A stretch of DNA of 64,000 nt, taken from assembly GCA_026873275.1 (NCBI GenBank), contig JANTUC010000011.1, positions 124,001-188,000 of the forward strand. The letters are read 5' to 3'. Of this stretch, positions 23,314-35,896 are shown piece after piece. The DNA is from Pseudopithomyces maydicus (taxonomy: Eukaryota > Ascomycota > Dothideomycetes > Pleosporales > Didymosphaeriaceae). Both the position numbers and the translations under genes were made by a program. Positions within the stretch are counted from its first letter, which is position 1, and every line of letters starts with the position of its first letter. The notes below the pieces were generated by a model. That model saw only the letters and a program-made list of their open reading frames with translations. It was not told where the DNA came from and searched no databases.

Positions 23314-26300
23314 AAATCGTCCGCTCATCGAGCGGGTTTCGGGAATTGCTTTTTTGCTTTTGGTGCTTAGTCGTGCTACATTCGTCTAAAAAGTCAATCC
23401 AGGCGATCTGTCGTTCATTTCATTGTTTTAGCATTGCTTTATGTACGTACATTCACTGTCCATCACATGACCCCCTGCAACAGGCTTATTGTCTTTATTT
23501 TTGGAGACTAAGCTTCCCAAGTTACTTCTAGAAGCTCTAAGCTTTGTAGCACTTCTCTTTTATCTTCTTTTCTTTTTTTCGTGAACTGTTGCCGTACTCA
23601 TATATCGCCGAATATCTTGTGGGACGTATAGCCGCTAGCATATCACTTGGTCCATTCTGAAGTACGCCACCGTCCCATTCCCCGTGCTCTCATCAATTAC
23701 ATCGATCTCTTATGTCTGGTCAATCATTTGGTGCCTCTTGTTGACGAGTCCGTTGCGTCTGAGTTGTCTTTGGCTGGACTCGCCATGGCCTGTTTAGGTT
23801 CTTACGATGATAATCAAAACATTTGGACCCTTGTGTAGTTCGTGATCAAGCTTATGAGCTATGGTAACAATCCGCGATGTAACTCGTTATGCATCTGTAT
23901 GTTACTTGTAGGTATGAACCTATCGTACATCTGTTGACTGTAGCACTAGCATGTACCGCTTTGACGAGCTGTTCCAGTTATCCTGATTTGTAGCCTTGTG
24001 TGATGCATGGCCAAAATACTGCGAGTTGCTTCAGGAAAAGGCACCAGGCACACAGGCTGGGATTTCCAAGTTCGTTGAGATCTTCTACGAGAAATGCACC
24101 CACCTAGTAGGACTATGGCAACATCTCACTGAGTTACCTCTCGACTGTCTTATCGCTGGAGGCATACACCACCAGGCACACGTCAAGCACCCAGCCTTCG
24201 ATATTTTACCGCGGCTCCCAGGAACTCGGGAGGAGGACCCAGGCGAGCGCAAACGCATCACCACGTACGAATCGAAGCGCTCCAGAGCTCGTTCGTATCG
24301 CTCCCGAGCTCTCAAGATCGACGAGTTAATATCAACGGAGGCACGGCAACATCTCCAGGACCGCGGCGATCATCGCATGACTCGCTCATGGATTTAAAGG
24401 AACTATGCGCTGCGACGGTGATGTATCCCACGCCGTAAAAATAGTAATTTTCCAACGGCCTTGCTCTTCCTAGTGGCTGTTAAACCTCCGATCATATTTC
24501 TAGAAGGATTATGCGTCGGTTTGTCCACTCAATCAGTCGGCGTGCCGGAGGCTGCTAATTTGATCGACGCTGATTCGTGGAAGAACAGTAGCTCGTAGCT
24601 GCAATGCTGCAAGCCACAACACGGCAATGCAAGGACGCACACGACCTCCTAGTGTTTAAGATGCGTGCATCTCCCTTCTTGGCCGACAAAGCAGGTCCGC
24701 GGAGGAATTTTCCAACGGCGATGGAAGAGGTGGTTGTCGATGGTATGGCTGGGAAAGAGCAAGAGGAGGAAGCAGTGAGGAGATGGAACGGAGGACTAGA
24801 AAAATATGAATGAAACACGACCGGAATTGAGCTACCAGAGGGATTTGATTTGAGGGTCGAATCATGCTGATCTGGGGCCGGATAAGAGTCTATTGTTTGG
24901 CCTTTCGACAAACTCGTAGCCCTGGATGTCTGGACCGCCTTGATATAACTTCGACGTCGCCTACGATACTTGGAAGTCGTACCTCAGGACCGAGAATTGA
25001 AAGAAGAGGAGGAAGATATTGTTGGCATGTGTGTTAGAGGGTGGGGGTCTTCCGGTCTATTGAGAACGCGTGAAACGCCGCGGAGAGATCGCGCTAAACT
25101 CGTCGCCGCCATTGTACTGCCATCGCCAATCCACACCAACAGCTTTTTGGGGATATTCCGCTACGACAGAGGACTTAGCTCTTGGTATCAATCGCCTACC
25201 TATCCTGGACTCCTCTCTTACCGGTTCTTTGCCTTGATATTTGGGATGGCATGACTATAACAGGTAGGCTTTCGGACTTTCCTTCTGACGCATCCTCTCC
25301 CGAAGAACGACCCATATCCCATGAAAGACAACGTACCATTAGAATTGGGCCTATTGAGCGATATTACGCCTTCCGATACGATGTATCAGTTACGCATGTG
25401 AAGATTGGCCTGAGGTCGATGCCAACTCAGATGTCTTGTTTCACGCCGTGACACAAGCCTCTCTGGGGTGAAAGAGATGGGAAGAAAGAAAAAAGCTTGA
25501 TTGGTTGCTCAGTGTATTGGAGATGGAGTGTATCGCGGTTGGTCGTGGATCTTGTCGAATGGAGTGGGATGCCAGGATTCCGGAGGTCAACCAGTATGTT
25601 CATACCGGTGAAGCTTTTCACACACCGTCGGGATCCATCCGGGAATTGTAGTGTTGTCGAATTCAGGTCCAGGCCCCAAGCAGCATACAGATTGACGACT
25701 TGTAAAACATGCGGATACCACGTGGTGGCCAGTGGGTCGTCCTGTGAGGGAGTTTGAGGAAGGCGACCGGGTGTTATGTTACGAGCTGGAGACTCTTTCA
25801 TCAAGGACAAAAGATTCGATACACGACTGATTTCACTCTTGGCAACAACGTTTGGCCATTGATATCGCTCGATCTATACGTACAATAAGTACAATACTAT
25901 GGTGGATATGAAACTTCTGAAGATCGAGTGGAATAAATATTTGATTTAGATGGTTCGAGGAAGCCGATAAACCGAGAAACTGAATACCTGCTTAGTTTTC
26001 TCGAACAAAGGAATTTCGTAATCGCGGAAAAAATGTCTTCGCATTACGCAAGATAGTCTCACTCGTTCACAAAAAGTCCAGTCGAGGACACAGAAAAAGA
26101 TGCGGCCATTCTACTATCATTCATGGGGATGGGAACTCTGATTATAAAATTCAAAGGCAGCCGAAAAAAAATACATTGTCAAAATGCAGAGAAAAAAGTG
26201 ACGGCAATGGTCTTAAAGGTTCAGGTAGTGGCTTTGTCTTAATCGTCTGCAATAGGGACTGATAAGCAACAACTCGTGCGGGTCCGCTTTGCGGAGGGTC

Positions 26301-29300
26301 ATCTGTTTTAATTGAGTCTTGGACATTTCCCAACACCGATTCCGATTGCGCAACCTCAACACCCCCAATCAGAGACAATCTCCTGATGGGACCTTCCTAC
26401 TTGCCGAAGGCACCACTTGTGTCCTTCCTTAAGAACATTTCCTGTCCATACGGGGAACTGTTTGTTCAGCGAGAAAAATGTCCCTCGGCGAGAGGACTCG
26501 GGTAGAGAGTAGCTGCAGTACAAAATGCGCAGCGGTGAGTCTGCTAGGAACTCCGGATTCCCTGGAGACCCGGGCGCTCAATGCTCATTGCGTGATCTCT
26601 GCACAGCGGACATTCGCCTGGTGTCCGTCGCGAGTCGAGAAACGCCATCAGCCCCTCAACAAGTCGCACGTTTTACTGAACCGACGCGAACACACCAATC
26701 TTGAGTGTCTTCGGGGATCGTCGATGAAGCACAAGTTTGCTCCTTACAAATTCAACTCACTCCGTGGCGAGAAGACTTCAGCTTGCTGCACGTAAGATGT
26801 ACCAGGTGCCAACGACGATGATCCCGAATCCGAACCAGAGGCCGCATGTACCGTTGAGACGTGCATAACCCCCATTGTTCATGAGGGCAGGCATACGGTC
26901 CAGCCTGGTTTATCGAATTCCAGGATTTTCTAGGCATCCTAACCTGAGTTGCCCTCGAAGGAATCAACACAGCACCGACGCGAAAGCTCGCACTGCAAGC
27001 GACATCGCTCAAGCTAAGACACTGTAATATTGAAAACATGTTTCCATGTGTCAACACTATTGTGGAGCGATAGTAAATCGCTTCTATGGCTCCTATAGTC
27101 CGTGCGGTACATGCGCTGCATGTGACTGCTATAGCCCCCACAATCACATATACCCCCAGCTCAACAGAGGCAGCTGATCTGCTCACCACTCCAGCCACTT
27201 ATCCAACCTGCTAAGTGGCTCGTGACCATGAGGGTGCCGGAACCAGAACCGCCTAAATGTGCGGTAACAGCGACGAAAAAGCGGAGAAGTATAGCATGGG
27301 AAACCCTCCTAAGACCACGGTCAACGTTCACGTCGGACAGGCCCCCATTACTACCGGGAACCGATGGCGTTACCCCGGATGGTTTGCGCATCGGGACACG
27401 TTGTGGCATACTACCGTATGCTTTGCATGCACCCGTTTGGACAGACCCTGCGCGGCTCTGGCCTCTCCGCTCTACCCGCATTAGGTGATACGGCTCCATG
27501 CCATCTCGAAACCCCTAGATGACGACTCCGGGGAAATTTCCACGCTACGCGGCGCAAAACACAAGTACCGGTACTTGTGCTAAGAGCCGAGAAGCATAAT
27601 ATCGCGCGCCTCTCGAAAAATGGCCATCTCGCACCTTGCATCGACAGAACCGGGAAAAAGAGCTCCAGAACGACGTGCAACAATTTGCAAGTCGACACAC
27701 ACCAGGTCGTGTTATTTTCCCAATCGAGGTTGCTTCTTCGCTAGTTCGGTCCATCCTCCTCTTTCGAGTGCTGACGGTTCCGGAATGGTTGTGGGGCCCT
27801 GGCAGCAGGACGACGTTCTGGACGAGGCGTTGCCGTGCGTGTGGAGAGCATGATGCGGAGTCGTCCCTGAGTGCTTGCTACTCTCGCGGACAGGGCCGAT
27901 TTTCCACAATCCTGCACTCTTATGCGAACTTTTAAGGGCAACCGGGTCGACCCCAGAATTCGCTTAAATGTCCCCAAGTGTCCTTCCTTGCATTATGCGG
28001 TTAACCTGGTGGACGTCTAAAGCCGTTCGACTCGCAGTCGGAAGCTACGTGTTCCTCTGTTGCGCTATTGCTATGCGTTTCGCCAGGCTCTGTGAATGTT
28101 CCTGGTTGATATCTGGCGGGACGTGTGATATCACAATATGGCATCACGGAAGGTTATTCCAACCAAACAACTCTAGCAGCGACTTGGTTCATGCTAAGCA
28201 TGATCGATTCACATTAGCGAAGCTTGTCGAAGAGGATCTCAGCAGTTAGGCTGTGATATTGTTGCAGCCCCTACGAAGCTGGATCAATCCACCTCGTCGT
28301 ATCCTCACCAAGTTTGGCAAAGTGGCAACGGGATGGAGTACCCGTTTGTGAACCGACATATCTCATGTTAGCCTGACGATCCCATCTTTGTACATCTGTC
28401 TACAGATGACATGGTCCGTTTTCGACACCTGAAAGATGATCCTTGTCACACCGCCCATTCAATCCGATTAGCTACCTGCGGCACGGTGGTTCCTGACCAA
28501 GGGTCTGTCCGTCCGGACTGCGCGACACGACCAGAGATATTGGCCACCACAAAGGCTCTGGATCAGGATTGCCGTTGCAACGTCCCGTAGCTACGTTGGC
28601 GAAATGAACATTATCGAATGCCAATTGGAAGAGCCGGCCATGGACGGAATGGTTCCCCACCTCCCGAACCGGATGCTCAAGTTTCGGTCGAGTCCAAGTT
28701 GCTTCACGTAGAAAGAATCCCCGCCAAGATTCAACTTCTACGCCGTGGCATTGGGAAAGGTCCATAGAACAAGCGTGTAGAAGAAGAAAAGTGAAAGAAC
28801 TTTGGCTGCTCTGTGCTGGTTGTCAGGGGGTTTTCACGGAGCATTACTGAGCATTACTGATGTTCTCCTGGAGTCTGCTTTCAACGGTTCGGGGCCAAAC
28901 TGCTGGGAGACTCCTACTCTACTCCACATACCGTGTCCAAGCGAGACGCAAACTGAATCAAGACTGCACAGCCCAGTGTTACGGATAATCGAGTTGCAAG
29001 CAGGGTGTCTGTCGTATTTCACTTGGCATGTTCTATCCTTGAGTGTGCCATTGCACAACTTTGCTGCTCGCTCAAGTTGAACCGACGTTGCAGCACGCGA
29101 CTTGAAAACGTGTTCAGCATGCAGATTTCCACAGCTCCAAGTGTAACACCTATAACGTCGGTGTACTAAGACGGCGGTGGGCGGCTCGATTCCTCTTCAC
29201 GACCGATCATTAGGCTAAATAGTCGACACTTTCCCAAACCGTCGCAAGCCACAAAACGGCACACACGAACGGAGCACAGCACCCGTTCTTGGAGGCGAGA

Positions 29301-30799
29301 TGCCGTCCTGGTTCCCAGGACGCGGTCCGCGTGGCGAATCACCGCCGCGAAACCTGCTGGCCAGAGGTACTTGGAGGTACTTGTCGACGGCAGGGACGAG
29401 GTACCCTGGGATACTTGGCCGCCGGCTCGACCACCACCCTCCACATGTGCAGGTGCAGATCTCGTAGCTCGCTTCCGCTTTAGCTACCGCTGGCGCTACT
29501 GAACGTTGTCATCGCAGCATGCACTGCACGCGATGGAGGTGCGCCATGGTGTGCGCGTTTACATACGCCCGTCTCGTCTGATGCAGATGCCTGCTCCACA
29601 TCCGATCGCACGTCTCCCGTATCTGGAACGAGGACTGGTACCGCATGAGACGCTCTTGAACAACGTTTCCAATGCAAACAGCGTCAGCGACGACACCGAG
29701 TCACCGACACACTCGGACAATGGCGCAACTGGGCGAGCCCCCGGGCACTGCCCTGCTAGCCCACCTTCCTTCATCTACTCCTGTTCTAGAAGACCTTCTA
29801 GCGTCTCGGTTGTGACGATCATGGTTCAGCGACCTCAATCAATATCTCGCGCGTTCGGAGTGCGGTTCCACGATGGCGTTGGAGCAGGCCAGTGACCAAG
29901 GCCCGCCAACGTCGCAGCAAATTTCCCTGCTGACGAGCTAATAAAGGCGCTTCCAAGCTGCGGCCGTTGGCAAGGGGATTTGGGCAGCACAGCACCTAGC
30001 GCCGATGTCCAAACTTTAATGTTATTCTCCGCGTGCCCCTTCCTTCACAGCATGTGCGTGCGTCCGTGCCGCGGTGCAGCAAGACTGCGTGGTGGGGTCC
30101 CAGGTTTCGTCGCCGCCTTCATTTACGCAAATGAATCCTCCAATACCAGCAATCTCAACAATACCGGAACCGTGTGGAGAATGTGGAGAGCTACAGTGCC
30201 GTAATGTGGCAGCTCAGTACCGCTGTAGGGGTGGCTTGGACACCCGCATCTGTCGTCGTCTGCCGTATGTGGTGCTACCATTGACAATGTCCTGACCTGG
30301 ATCCTCCTTTTGCTGTCTCCCATACGGACCCCGGCGGAGCGGAGTGTCAGGCACGGCCGCCAGCCAGTGCACTGTCGACGAAAGTGCCGACGCACTGCCC
30401 CTTCACGACGTCGTCCTACCTACCCTACAGTGTGTCGGCCTCACCGCCGGCCGTCTACTGTGGAAAGACGGCACGATGCAAACAGTGCGTCATAACGGGC
30501 CTGCGTTAAGATGAAACTGCCATGTGGACAGGAGCCTGTTTGCTCCGCAACGAATCGAGACGACCGTCGAGCGCGTCAATCGACCCCGCTACTGCAGCCC
30601 ACCAAGTCATGAGACTTGGTCAGTACCTGGATCCACGGTGCAGCGACGGCGAAGGGGCTGGACAGATCAGATGTACGGTACGTATGTACGGACACGTCCG
30701 GTGCATCGCCTCGATCGTCGAGACCGTGGCTCGAACACGGATCTGGGGTGCATTGCAGAGAGTGACGCCCTGCGTCTGTCAGATCCAAGTTTTTCTACT
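23314..30799. other. 7.5-kb gene-poor region
   Basis: No family, splice-consistent gene or RNA is recognised. Open frames of 60-150 codons occur on both strands (for example 23996-24397 on +, 25427-25810 on -, 26752-27198 on -) but read as random sequence. Base composition is mixed rather than uniformly AT-rich, so this is not a simple RIP-degraded block. A short diverged repeat shared with 57.3 kb lies at 23713-23815. Confidence 0.5.
23713..23815 (+). repeat. Dispersed repeat, copy 1
   Basis: Shares about 100 bases of diverged similarity with 57299-57395: both begin ATGTCTGGTCAATC, then TTTGGTGC or TTCGGTGC, share CCGTTGCGTCTG in the middle, and end TTAGGT(T/C)CTTA. Differences are largely C-to-T or G-to-A type, with the 57-kb copy more T-rich, as expected of repeat-induced point mutation. 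Confidence 0.5.
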
Positions 30800-31641
30800 A
30801 CTTGTATACATACATACATGACCACACCATCATACGAGCCCTGTCACGCCCGACGTATCCAAATCATGTCAGGAGCAGGCCGCAAGATAGGAAGAGCCTT
30901 CCCTCTGACGTTTGCGAGCCCAACATACATCCAGGGGCCAAGTAGACCTCCCGGAAATCAATAGCCTCGACGTCGTCCTCCCTCTTGCACCTCAGTCGCG
31001 CAAGAAAACCTCGAACCCTCCCTCCCATCTCAACTGACCGCCAGCACCTCCTTTCCAACCCAATCCCACCCCCTCCCCCTCCCATTTACGTCCAACCGAC
31101 AATCCCCCCGCCACCAAACCACCGCCCATCCGTCCAGCACTGCCTAACCTCGGACCCATCCTCAGCTAACGCCGAGATGTCGCAAGTATGTATGTATCTC
31201 ACGGTACCCTGTCCCAACCCAGGCAACGCACCCAAGTACCCAGGTACCCAGGTACGTACCGCACGGTACCGTACCTCGCTCCCGTCGGAGCCCTACATAC
31301 CCTACGTACCCTACATACGGCACATAGATAGATACACACGCACACGCACACGCACACCTCGCCTTCATCTACGCCTCGCTACCGAGCGCACTGCCGACCC
31401 GCGCTCAATTTGCACATGGCTGGGCTAGCTCCCTTGTCACTGGGCGTCGTCGTGTCGAAGCTGTGATTTGCGTATGTGGTAGATGTGTAGATGTGGATAG
31501 CATGTGTGTATGTGTATGTGTATGTGTATATCTAGACTAACCATGTCATGTATGCAAACACAGCGTCGCCACCACCAATATGGCCCAGCGGAGGATCGCG
31601 CAAATCGGCTCAGCGGCGCTGCCGTCTGGCGTCCATCTAGC

Positions 31642-31718
31642 TGTGTATCTAGCCGTGTGTATCTAGCCGTGTGTGTCTGGCCGTGTGTGTCTGGCCGTGT
31701 GTCTGGCCATGTGTGTCT
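31642..31718 (+). repeat. 14-bp minisatellite
   Basis: About five tandem copies of a unit of form GTGTGTATCTAGCC, the later copies reading GTGTGTGTCTGGCC; one copy is two bases shorter. Not coding in any recognisable way. Confidence 0.75.
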
Positions 31719-32332
31719 TGCGGAAGCGATCCGTCCGTCTGACGGCAGGCATGACGGCGCAAGCGGGAGGGAGTGTGAGCGTGAGCGTGCGAGTCCCTCC
31801 GCGAGACAGTGCAATTACACATTACACATTACATACATACGTACATACATACATTGCACAGCTCATCTGCGCTCACCGATATATGTGATCCTCCGCGATC
31901 AGGGCGCGCGCTTAGGGGGCGGATAGATCTCAGCCCAACGGCGGTCCAGTCGCGTTCACTTTCGATGACATAGCGGCGCGGGATCTTGGACGGAGGCCGT
32001 GTGAGCGTGGGTTTTTTAACCCCGTCTGCGTCCATACTTGGAATACATACATATGTACATACATACTTGTGCACGATTTTGTGGTTCGGGGTGGTCCGTG
32101 AGGTGGGTTGGGAAGGGGGTGTATGTACATAGCCGTGGACGTATGTACGTGTGTATGTACGTACACATGGACGTTGTGGGCGGGCAGCGCGGTGCGCCCT
32201 CCGTGGTGGATGCTGGCATGCTGGCATGTTTTGCCATGTTTTGCCATTTTTTGCCGTGGCTTGCCAGATGGTGGCACGGCCACGGTTGTTTGTTCATTTC
32301 GTTCATTTCGGTCGGTCGTTTGTTCGTTCATT

Positions 32333-32382
32333 CATTCATTCATTTTGTTCGTTAATTCATTCATTCATTTTGTTCGTTAATT
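32333..32382 (+). repeat. 25-bp tandem repeat, two copies plus partial
   Basis: Two adjacent copies of a 25-base unit made of three CATT words followed by TTGTTCGTTAATT, flanked by further CATT repeats to 32400. Confidence 0.8.
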
Positions 32383-34186
32383 CATTCATTCATTCATTTC
32401 GTTATCCACTGCACCTGGGCTGGGGCACCTGCACCTGGGGGGCACCTGGGCAATGACAAAATCACATGACGTCGTCGGGAGCACCAACGTTGGCACGGCA
32501 CAGACGTACGTACCGTTGAGCAGACCCCTCGGCCCAGGCGGGATACCTCCCTCGCTCGCCTCTCAGCGCAGTGCAGTCCAGACCAGACTCTCCCTGCTCG
32601 AAGCCTGGCCGCCCATCGAGGGGGTTGCCTGCTGTCTTGCCCGCTACCCAGCCTAGCGCCTGATGACCTCGGCCAGTGCCAGGCCAGGCTCCAGCAGGGC
32701 GCCCAGCCCAGCCCAGCCCAGCAAGCCAGCCAGCCCAGCTCCCGCCCAGAGCCCGTTGCGTTGCGCCATCATCCATCATCCACCATATCCATCCATCCAT
32801 CCATCCATCTCACGCTGAAACCCTCATCCCAGCTATAGTACCAGTCGCGTGCCCGACGCGCCGCAACGCGCCGCGCCGCACGTACGCCTGAAACGCCCTT
32901 TGCACCCCTCCTCCCCTCACCATTGCCTGGCTGCTTGCCTGGCTGCCTGCCTGTCTGTTGTCCTGCTGCGCTGCTTGTCTGCTATCCTGCTGCTGCAGCG
33001 TCGCCGGCGCACTTTTGGGCAGAGTATGAGGATCTGCTCTGTTTCGCCGGGATGATCGGGGTGCCGGTGGCACTCGGGCGTGTATCTGCGCGGCTGTGTG
33101 CGTATCTGCCCGTCTGTGTGTAGATGTGTGTCTGCCTACACACACACACATGCATGTATGTATGTATGTATGTATGTACATGTGTAGGTAGGTCCTGGTA
33201 GGTCCTGGTAGGAGGCCAAAAGATACATAAATCGCGCTCGGCGAGGATGATGCAGCTAGGCCGCCCGTGCATACATGGCGTGTGTATGTGTGTGTATGTA
33301 TGTATGTACATGTGTACATATGTGTGTGATAGCTACGTATGTACATACATACATACACACCTACCTACCTACCTCACATTTCCTCATTACAAACGCGGCC
33401 CCAAGCCGAGCGTGTACGTCTCGCCATCATCCACCACCACCATCATCATCTTCCCACCCATCCACAATCCACGATAGACATATAGCTAGCTAGCTAGCTA
33501 GCCACGGGCTCCCAAACACCGAGCACCAGGTTCCGGTCTCGCCATGCCACTCCTTGCCTCCCTCCCTCCCTCCGTCATTCCTCGCGATTATATCCGCCAG
33601 CCAGGCAAAATACACATAGTCCGTCTAGTCTGTCTAGTCTGTCTGGTCTGATCATCTCTCTTTTTGCGGTGCGCGCCTCGTAGGGATTGGATTGCCGCTT
33701 AGTTATCTAGTGCGTATGGGGCCGGCCGATGTGCGTGCATCGGTACATCCACGCCCCTCCGGGCCCTCCCCCCATCATCCTACTCTAACTATGTACCTAC
33801 CTAAGTAACTGTATGTATCTAACTGCGTCCATGCAAGCGGCGCCCACAGCGCCCACATGGCCGCCGTGGCCAAAGACGTACATACCGGATGGGGTATGTA
33901 TTCAGTGTATCTAGCGGATTTAGCTCTGTGTGTGCAGGCAGGGGACGGAGTGCTCGGGGCGAGGGGTGTACGGACGGACCCCACGACGGGGCCGTCTCCG
34001 AGCACGTAGACTAGGAACCCAGGTACAGTTTTGCTTTATCGCGAGGTCGAGTGGCCTGATTTTCGGGCGTGGTCTGCGCGCGGTGGAGCTTCGACGTGCA
34101 AGGAGTGAGTGTGGACACGCGGTGTGGAGCTAGGGGGTAGGTACCTGGCCAGCCAGCCAGCCCTATGGCTGAGCGGGATTTATTTT

Positions 34187-34224
34187 ACATACATACATAC
34201 GTACCGGTATGTATGTATGTATGT
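34187..34224. repeat. 38-bp near-perfect palindrome
   Basis: ACAT repeats run into GTACC and then GGTATGT repeats. The left 19 bases match the reverse complement of the right 19 with one mismatch. Could extrude as a cruciform or hairpin; it sits in the microsatellite island. Confidence 0.75.
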
Positions 34225-35896
34225 AGATAGGGCGTGTGGGGACGGGGTTACATGCAGTGCGGTGCGGTGCAGGTGTGAGGCTGTGTATATACATGCGAAC
34301 AGAGGTGTGTTTGTGGTTATTGGTATTATTGTTATAGGTGGCTATACATACAAATATATGGGTGTATCTAATAGCTATCGCTTATAATATTCATCTATAT
34401 CCATCCATCCATCCATCCATCCATCTACCAACACATATGTATACATGTCTGTAAAATAAACCCACACCCAAAACCACACACACACACACGCACGCACCCC
34501 CAAACAAACAGCACCACCACCTTCCCTACCCTCCTACAGCACAGCACAGCCTTCCCCACCCAGAGGAAACTCACCCAACGGCGCAAGTGGGGCCGGGCTC
34601 GTGCGAGCGAGCGAGCGAGCGCCGTTGGGGCGTGGGTACCTACGTCGCCATGACTCGGGGACTGGCGTGTGCTCCGCTCGTCTCGTCTCGCGAGGCGTGC
34701 GTGCGTGCGTGCGTACGTGCGTTGGAGGGTTGTTGTGTTGGGCTGCGAGGTGGCATCGTATGGTATCGTCTTGGATGGTCTTGGGCGGTGGTAAAATTGC
34801 GTGGGTGTATTACAGATAGCTAGCTAGCTAGGTAGTAGGTCGACAGTTGAAAGGGGAGATATATGGCGCGGGTATTTTTGCAGGCGCGGGAAAGAATCAT
34901 GTTGGTTAGGGTGTTTGGGTGGGTGTTCAAAGTTTGCGATCTATAATGCGACTCGCTAGACGTCTTAACATGCGTATATGTCTCGATATCATCGATATCA
35001 TATAATATGATATGATTGATATGATATGATATGGCACGCCGTGACAAGCCTCACACGCGACCGCCGCTCTGCCACGCGACGCTCCACCACTGCTCGCGAA
35101 ATCTCCCCTGCTCAGTAAGCTGTCGCTGTCGCTACCGCTACCAAGACTGCTGCAAAGTTTGATTTTCCAACGCGGCGAGGCACCCGGCGCAGTCCGCGCG
35201 CACGCAAGCCCGAGGCGCAGTGCCATGCGGCGTCCGTCCCAGGGAAGGATGGGTTGGGTGGAAGGAACGGCAGGAAGGATGCAAGGAACGGAGGAAGGAT
35301 ATCATTTTGAGCGCTGCTGGGCAACTTGACCGACTAACTAGGTCGCCAGATAGACGGACAGATGGACATGGCGCAGCAGTACGTATGTATGTAGACAAAA
35401 GGATAGGTATAGTAGATGGGGAGAGGAAGGCATGTGAGTGGAATAACGACGGCTCCTGAACGCCTGCGCCGAAATACAGAGATACCGCCAGACCAGACCA
35501 GCCCGCTAGATAGATAGATAGCTAAAAGAACAACCAACCGACCAACCGACCATCCAACTTGTAATCAATAAAGTACCTCGATACCCAGTCTATCATGATC
35601 GCGTAAGATAGCCCTCCGGTCGTAAAACCCCAACGAAGATTGAAAACCCCAGCTCCCAGCTCGGAGCAAAGAAGGTAAGAACTATGAATGGAAGCAGGTA
35701 CGCAGGTACGTAGCGTATTTCGGGTATGTATGATCATGCAAAAGGATAACGATGATAAAACGGGCGTCGCAACCTTTCCGAGTCGAGTCCGGAGGGAGGG
35801 GCAAGACGCCGTTACGACCACGGCATCTCGAAGAGATGAGACCGACCGACCCATCCCATCCCTTCCCGCCTCACCGACGGCGACGGCGACGTTACG

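Larger units (their letters stand above)
30800..35600. repeat. Microsatellite-rich island
   Basis: An unusually dense set of simple repeats in non-coding DNA. Examples: GTATGT units at 31503-31529, a 14-bp minisatellite at 31642-31718, TACA units at 31816-31856, a 25-bp tandem unit at 32333-32382, CCAT units at 32790-32808 and 34395-34422, GTAT units at 33150-33178, TAGC units at 33483-33502 and 34820-34832, GAGC units at 34604-34620, and GATAT palindromic DNA at 34984-35033. GGTACC and AGGTACC-like words recur at 31200-31320. No gene is seen. Confidence 0.8.

Noticed and set aside
23996..24397. 133-codon frame in the gene-poor region
   Set aside because: No known family, no splice or start context, and similar-length frames abound in the same stretch.
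30800..35600. CRISPR-like array or centromere-type satellite
   Set aside because: Repeats are short, varied and without unique spacers of constant length; the host is a eukaryote.
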